Of a stretch of DNA of 64,000 nt, positions 60,353 to 64,000 are shown piece after piece. The notes under the pieces were generated by a model that saw nothing but the letters and a program-made list of their open reading frames with translations, was not told where the DNA came from and ran no database searches. Location: contig JAJECX010000042.1 in the NCBI GenBank assembly GCA_022821805.1, positions 1-64,000 on the forward strand. The letters run 5' to 3'. The stretch comes from Anaerolineae bacterium (GTDB lineage: Bacteria > Chloroflexota > Anaerolineae > Aggregatilineales > Phototrophicaceae). Position numbers and translations under genes: made by a program. Within the stretch, counting starts at the first letter, position 1; every line of letters starts with the position of its first letter.

Positions 60353-61637
60353 ATTGGCGCAAAAAGTCGATTCAACCGTCGAAAGAAATCTGCCCTGGAA
60401 CTTCTCGGTCAATCTGATCGATATCAGCTTCATCACGCTGGCTTTCAGCATCATCTCGCGCGAGACGATCACGCCCTTGCTGATCAGCAACTTGACCGAT
60501 TCCAAGATCGCTATCGGCTTCGTGCCGGCGATTTACAGCATCGCCTATTACCTGCCGCAGCTATTTGCCGCCAATCACGCCGAGCGCCTGAAACGCAAGC
60601 TGCCCTTCGTCATGTTGATAGGCGGCTTGCTGGAGCGCGTGCCTTATCTCTTCGCCGGGCTGGCGATTCTGCTTTTCGCCGAAAGCGCGCCAATCGCCGC
60701 GCTGCTCTGCCTGTATCTGGTGATCGGCTTGGGCGCCTTCGGCAATGGTGTAGCGACGCCGGCCTGGTTCAGCATGATCGGCAAGGTGCTGCCGGTCAAT
60801 CGACGGGGGATTTTCTTCGGCGTCAGCGAGGGCTTGGGCACCTTGATGGGCATCATCGGCGCTTTTTTTGTTGGCCGCGTACTCGACGGCATGGGCTACC
60901 CGCTGAATTTCGCGACGCTCTTCCTGGTTGCCGCCATTTTCATGGGCATTTCCTGGATTGGCTTGGCGCTGAACCGCGAGCCGGAAAGCCCGATCGTCAA
61001 GGAGCATATCCCGTTCAGCCATTATTTTCGGCGCTTGCCAGCGATATTGCGCGAAAATCACAACTATCGGCGCTTCCTGCTCAGTTACTGCATCAGCCGC
61101 CTGAGCACGATGGGCGTCGGTTTCTTCATCATTTATGGCAACGAGCGTTTTCAGTTGAGCGGCGCCGATGTTGGCTTGCTTACGGCGATTCTCATCGGCA
61201 GCCAGGCGGCGATGCAGCTGCTGCTGGGCTGGCTGGCTGATAAACGCGGACACAAAGCCAATCTGACGGTATCGGGATTCGCGCTGGCAGCGGCGGCTGT
61301 ATTGGCGCTGGGCGCTACCGATCTCGTCGGCCTGATACCAGCCTTCGTATTGCTGGGGGTCGGGCTGGCGAGCGATCATGTCTCACGCTTGAATATCATC
61401 CTTGAGTTCGCCGTGCCCGAGGACCAGCCGACCTTCATTGGCTTGACGAATACGCTGCTGGCGCCGGTGGTTTTCCTGGCGCCGATATTCGGCGGCTGGC
61501 TGGCTGATGTCGGCTTCGAGACGCTCTTCACCTTGATGATCGTCTGCGGTTTTGCGGGCGGCGCGCTGCTCTTCACCTGGGTGCGAGAGCCACGCCACAG
61601 TCCGCCGGCGCCAATCAGCGAAAAGCCCAAGGTCTAG
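60345..61637 (+). CDS. MFS transporter (copy 1)
   Basis: A major facilitator protein of 430 residues with about 12 membrane segments. It opens VERNLPWNFSVNLIDISFITLAFSIISRETITPLLISNLTDS. The loop NRRGIFFGVSEGLGTLMGIIGAFFVGRV and LLGWLADKRGHKANL are MFS-like. It overlaps the fucosidase gene and is followed 15 bases later by a close relative. Substrate is not known; context points to fucosyl oligosaccharides or fucose. The start is GTG at 60345. Confidence 0.88.
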   Translation: MARLAQKVDSTVERNLPWNFSVNLIDISFITLAFSIISRETITPLLISNLTDSKIAIGFVPAIYSIAYYLPQLFAANHAERLKRKLPFVMLIGGLLERVPYLFAGLAILLFAESAPIAALLCLYLVIGLGAFGNGVATPAWFSMIGKVLPVNRRGIFFGVSEGLGTLMGIIGAFFVGRVLDGMGYPLNFATLFLVAAIFMGISWIGLALNREPESPIVKEHIPFSHYFRRLPAILRENHNYRRFLLSYCISRLSTMGVGFFIIYGNERFQLSGADVGLLTAILIGSQAAMQLLLGWLADKRGHKANLTVSGFALAAAAVLALGATDLVGLIPAFVLLGVGLASDHVSRLNIILEFAVPEDQPTFIGLTNTLLAPVVFLAPIFGGWLADVGFETLFTLMIVCGFAGGALLFTWVREPRHSPPAPISEKPKV

Positions 61638-61652
61638 CCACTCACATCTGGA

Positions 61653-62954
61653 ATGGATGCTGACGTGACCGACTCAGCGGAAAGCCAGGTTGAGCGCAAT
61701 CTCAACTGGAATTTCAGCGTCAATGTGCTGGACAATATGTTTTACGCGCTGGCGATCTCTCTCGTTTCGCAAGAGACGATCATGCCGCTGCTTGTTAGCG
61801 AATTGACCGATTCGACGATCGTCGTCGGACTGATTCCCGCCATCTTCAGCCTGTCATTTCTGCTGCCGCAGCTCTTCGTCGCCAACCACGCCGGCGGCTT
61901 GCGGCGCAAGCTGCCCTTCGTCTTGCTGGGCAGCGGCTTGCTGCAGCGCCTGCCCTACCCTTTGATCGGCCTCGCGCTGCTGCTATTCGCGGTAGAGGCG
62001 CCTGCTATTGCGCTGCTGCTATTTTTCATTGGCATCGCCACAGCCGCCTTCGGTGGCGGCATCGTGACACCCGCCTGGTTCACGATGATCGGCAAGGTCA
62101 TACCCACGCGGCGGCGCGGCATCTTCTTCGGGCTGGCCGATGGCGGCGGCTTGCTGATGGGGGTCATCGGCGCTTACTTCGTCGGGCGCGTACTCGATAT
62201 TGTCGACTATCCGGGCAGTTTCGCCCTGCTCTTCCTAGTCTGCGGCCTCATTCACGCGATTTCCTGGTTTTCGCTCTCACTCACGCGCGAGCCCCCCAGC
62301 GATGCAGTCAAAGAGGCGGTTCCGCTGCGGCATTACTTTCGGCGACTGCCGACAGTGCTGCGCGATCATACCAATTTTCGCCGCTTTCTCATCGGCTATG
62401 CGCTGCTGCGCCTGAGCATGATGTCGGTAAGTTTCTTCATTGTTTTCGGCAATATCAATTATGAACTGAGCGGCGCTGATATTGGCATGCTCAACGCGAT
62501 TTTCATCGGCACGCAAGCGGTGATGCGGCTGCTATTCGGCTGGCTGGGCGATCGCTGGGGGCATAAACGCAATCTGGTGATATCGGCGGCGAGCATGGCG
62601 CTGGCGGCAGCCTTCGCCTTGAATTCAGCCGATGTCGCCGGGCTGATCCCTGCCTTCGTCTGCCTCGCTTGCGCCCTCTCCAGCGATATGGTTTCCCACT
62701 TCAACATCGTGCTGGAATTTGCGGATCCCGCCGATCAGCCGACCTATATCGGGCTGACCAACACCTTGATGGCGCCCTTTACCTTCGCCGGTCCGATCGC
62801 CGCCGGCTGGATCGCGGCAAACGACATCAGTCGGCTATTCATCGTCTCGTTGACGTTTGGCGCAATCGGCGCGGCGCTGTTATGGTGGTGGGTGCGCGAA
62901 CCGCGGTACACGCGCAAGCAGAAGTCGGGAAAGACAAAACGGGAGACAGCATGA
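61653..62954 (+). CDS. MFS transporter (copy 2, tandem paralogue)
   Basis: 433 residues closely resembling the preceding protein along its length: VERNLNWNFSVNVLDNMFYAL, LVSQETIMPLLVSELTDSTI, RRRGIFFGLADGGGLLMGVIGAYFVGRV, LFGWLGDRWGHKRNL. It is a tandem duplication that has since diverged. Its stop overlaps the next start (ATGA), coupling it to the third fucosidase. One copy may import and the other export, or each may take a different sugar. Confidence 0.88.
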   Translation: MDADVTDSAESQVERNLNWNFSVNVLDNMFYALAISLVSQETIMPLLVSELTDSTIVVGLIPAIFSLSFLLPQLFVANHAGGLRRKLPFVLLGSGLLQRLPYPLIGLALLLFAVEAPAIALLLFFIGIATAAFGGGIVTPAWFTMIGKVIPTRRRGIFFGLADGGGLLMGVIGAYFVGRVLDIVDYPGSFALLFLVCGLIHAISWFSLSLTREPPSDAVKEAVPLRHYFRRLPTVLRDHTNFRRFLIGYALLRLSMMSVSFFIVFGNINYELSGADIGMLNAIFIGTQAVMRLLFGWLGDRWGHKRNLVISAASMALAAAFALNSADVAGLIPAFVCLACALSSDMVSHFNIVLEFADPADQPTYIGLTNTLMAPFTFAGPIAAGWIAANDISRLFIVSLTFGAIGAALLWWWVREPRYTRKQKSGKTKRETA

Positions 62955-64000
62955 GCAATACGTACCAAGCAAATTGGGATTCACTGACGCAGCACCAGAC
63001 GCCGAGCTGGTTCAGCGACAGCAAATTCGGCCTCTACGCCCATTGGGGCATCTACAGCGTGCCCGGCTTCGGCAACGAGTGGTATGGCAAGTGGATGCAC
63101 GATCCCGCGCACGAGATTCACCGGCGGCATGTCGAGCAATTTGGTTCACCAAGCGAATATGGCTATACGCGCTTCATCGACGGCTTCACAGCGGAACAGT
63201 ACGATCCCGATGAATGGGCGGAGCTTTTCGCGGCCAGCGGCGCGCGCTACGCTGGTTTTTCGCTGGCGCATCATGATGGCTTCGGCTTATGGGACAGCGA
63301 TGTTTACCGCTGGAACGTTGGCAAGATGGGGCCGAAGCGCGATCTCTATGGCGAGCTGGCGGCGGCGCTGCGGGCGCGCGGACTGCGGCTGGTCGCGCCC
63401 TTCCACATCATCCGCGGCTTCAACTGGTTCCTGCCTGGTTGGAATCAGTGGGATCAAACCTTTGAAGAGGAAGCTGTTGCGCGTGGAATGGCACAAGGCT
63501 GGGAACTATTCGACCCCGAATTCGCCGATTTCTACTGGGTGCAGCAGACCAGCAAGTTCGAAGATTTCTTCGCCGATTGGCAGCGGAAAGTGCGCGAGGT
63601 GATCGACAAATACAAGCCGGATATGATGTGGTTCGATGGCGGCAAATTCCGCGATGATGGCTATGAAGAGACGGCGCTGGAGATCCTGGCGCATTATTTG
63701 AACCAGGCGGAAGACTGGGGCAAAGAAGTGCTGGTGCTGAACAAGCTGCCCGTCAGCATGAAATACAATTTCCATCCCGACTTCGGCGTCATCAACTTTG
63801 AAAAAGGGCGCGACCGACCGCTGCATTACGACCGCCCCTGGAACGATGATATGCGCATCGGCGATCAATCCTGGGGCTGGGTGGAGAATCAGCAGTATGC
63901 CAGCGGGCGCGAGTTGCTCAGCAAGCTGATCGATTGCGCGGCGCGCGGCGGCACGATGATGCTGTCGCTGTCGCCAAAGCCGGATGGCGCAATCCCCGCG
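62951..64000 (+). CDS. GH29 alpha-L-fucosidase-like enzyme (copy 3, 3' end outside the window)
   Basis: Not in the ORF track because it runs off the window. The open frame holds 350 codons. It begins MSNTYQANWDSLTQHQTPSWF, then FGLYAHWGIYSVPGFGNEW, AHHDGFGLWDSDVYRW and the probable nucleophile in MMWFDGGKFRDDG. Its middle differs from the other two copies (VAPFHIIRGFNWFLPG), so it belongs to another subgroup. No signal peptide. It overlaps the second MFS gene by four bases. Confidence 0.9.
   Translation, partial: MSNTYQANWDSLTQHQTPSWFSDSKFGLYAHWGIYSVPGFGNEWYGKWMHDPAHEIHRRHVEQFGSPSEYGYTRFIDGFTAEQYDPDEWAELFAASGARYAGFSLAHHDGFGLWDSDVYRWNVGKMGPKRDLYGELAAALRARGLRLVAPFHIIRGFNWFLPGWNQWDQTFEEEAVARGMAQGWELFDPEFADFYWVQQTSKFEDFFADWQRKVREVIDKYKPDMMWFDGGKFRDDGYEETALEILAHYLNQAEDWGKEVLVLNKLPVSMKYNFHPDFGVINFEKGRDRPLHYDRPWNDDMRIGDQSWGWVENQQYASGRELLSKLIDCAARGGTMMLSLSPKPDGAIPA

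Overview
The window looks like chromosomal DNA of a moderately GC-rich bacterium, most likely a member of the Chloroflexota (Anaerolineae-like). This rests on general gene style and not on a search: Thr-Pro-rich stalks in secreted proteins, a FmdB-like protein without zinc cysteines, a eukaryote-type deoxyribose-phosphate aldolase, a Tat-exported sugar-binding protein, and frequent TTG starts with good Shine-Dalgarno sites. The 5' end of a 16S rRNA gene (minus strand) lies at the left edge behind a near-consensus promoter.

Positions 1-41.2 kb are mostly housekeeping. They hold recR-ybaB-dnaX; a Rieske protein with a large unassigned domain; rsgA; a DsbA-like protein; an m5U methyltransferase homologue that has lost its catalytic residues; prfA-prmC with a PLP enzyme; a haloalkane dehalogenase-like hydrolase; deoC next to a PucR regulator; acpS; a SixA-nitroreductase fusion; an epimerase; guaA; an orphan response regulator; glycosyltransferases and methyltransferases; an S9 peptidase; a receiver-DUF309 fusion; a YceD/DUF177 protein; the principal sigma factor; an M28 peptidase; a TIR-FHA protein; a large class A penicillin-binding protein; a polyprenyl synthase; and secreted or lipid-anchored proteins of unknown role. 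Gene order suggests envelope and glycan synthesis in the 29-41 kb part.

At 41.39 kb there is a compact tRNA-Arg(ACG) unit with its own promoter and terminator. Everything to its right (41.6-64 kb) is accessory and dominated by carbohydrate use. It has a PhyH-type oxygenase, a complete ABC sugar importer without its ATPase, two formylglycine-type sulfatases arranged tail to tail, an Ldh2-family dehydrogenase, three GH29 alpha-L-fucosidase-like enzymes and two tandem MFS transporters. None of the sulfatases or fucosidases shows a signal peptide. The simplest reading is import of sulfated, fucose-containing oligosaccharides followed by desulfation and defucosylation in the cytoplasm. That reading is an inference from gene families.

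Inside this island sits a separate block (51.7-58.9 kb). It contains an FG-GAP/ASPIC-UnbV secreted protein, a 5'-truncated ABC permease coupled to a gene for a four-module, TPT-stalked secreted protein, and a divergently transcribed operon of a GroEL-like protein with a replaced catalytic aspartate plus an Asp-box propeller protein. Small GC-rich hairpin repeats are scattered only in this island. No transposase, integrase, CRISPR array or phage gene was seen.

The items most worth following up are the m5U methyltransferase pseudoenzyme, the GroEL-like/Asp-box operon with its operator-like inverted repeat, the fucosidase-MFS-MFS-fucosidase cluster, the TIR-FHA protein and the SixA-nitroreductase fusion.
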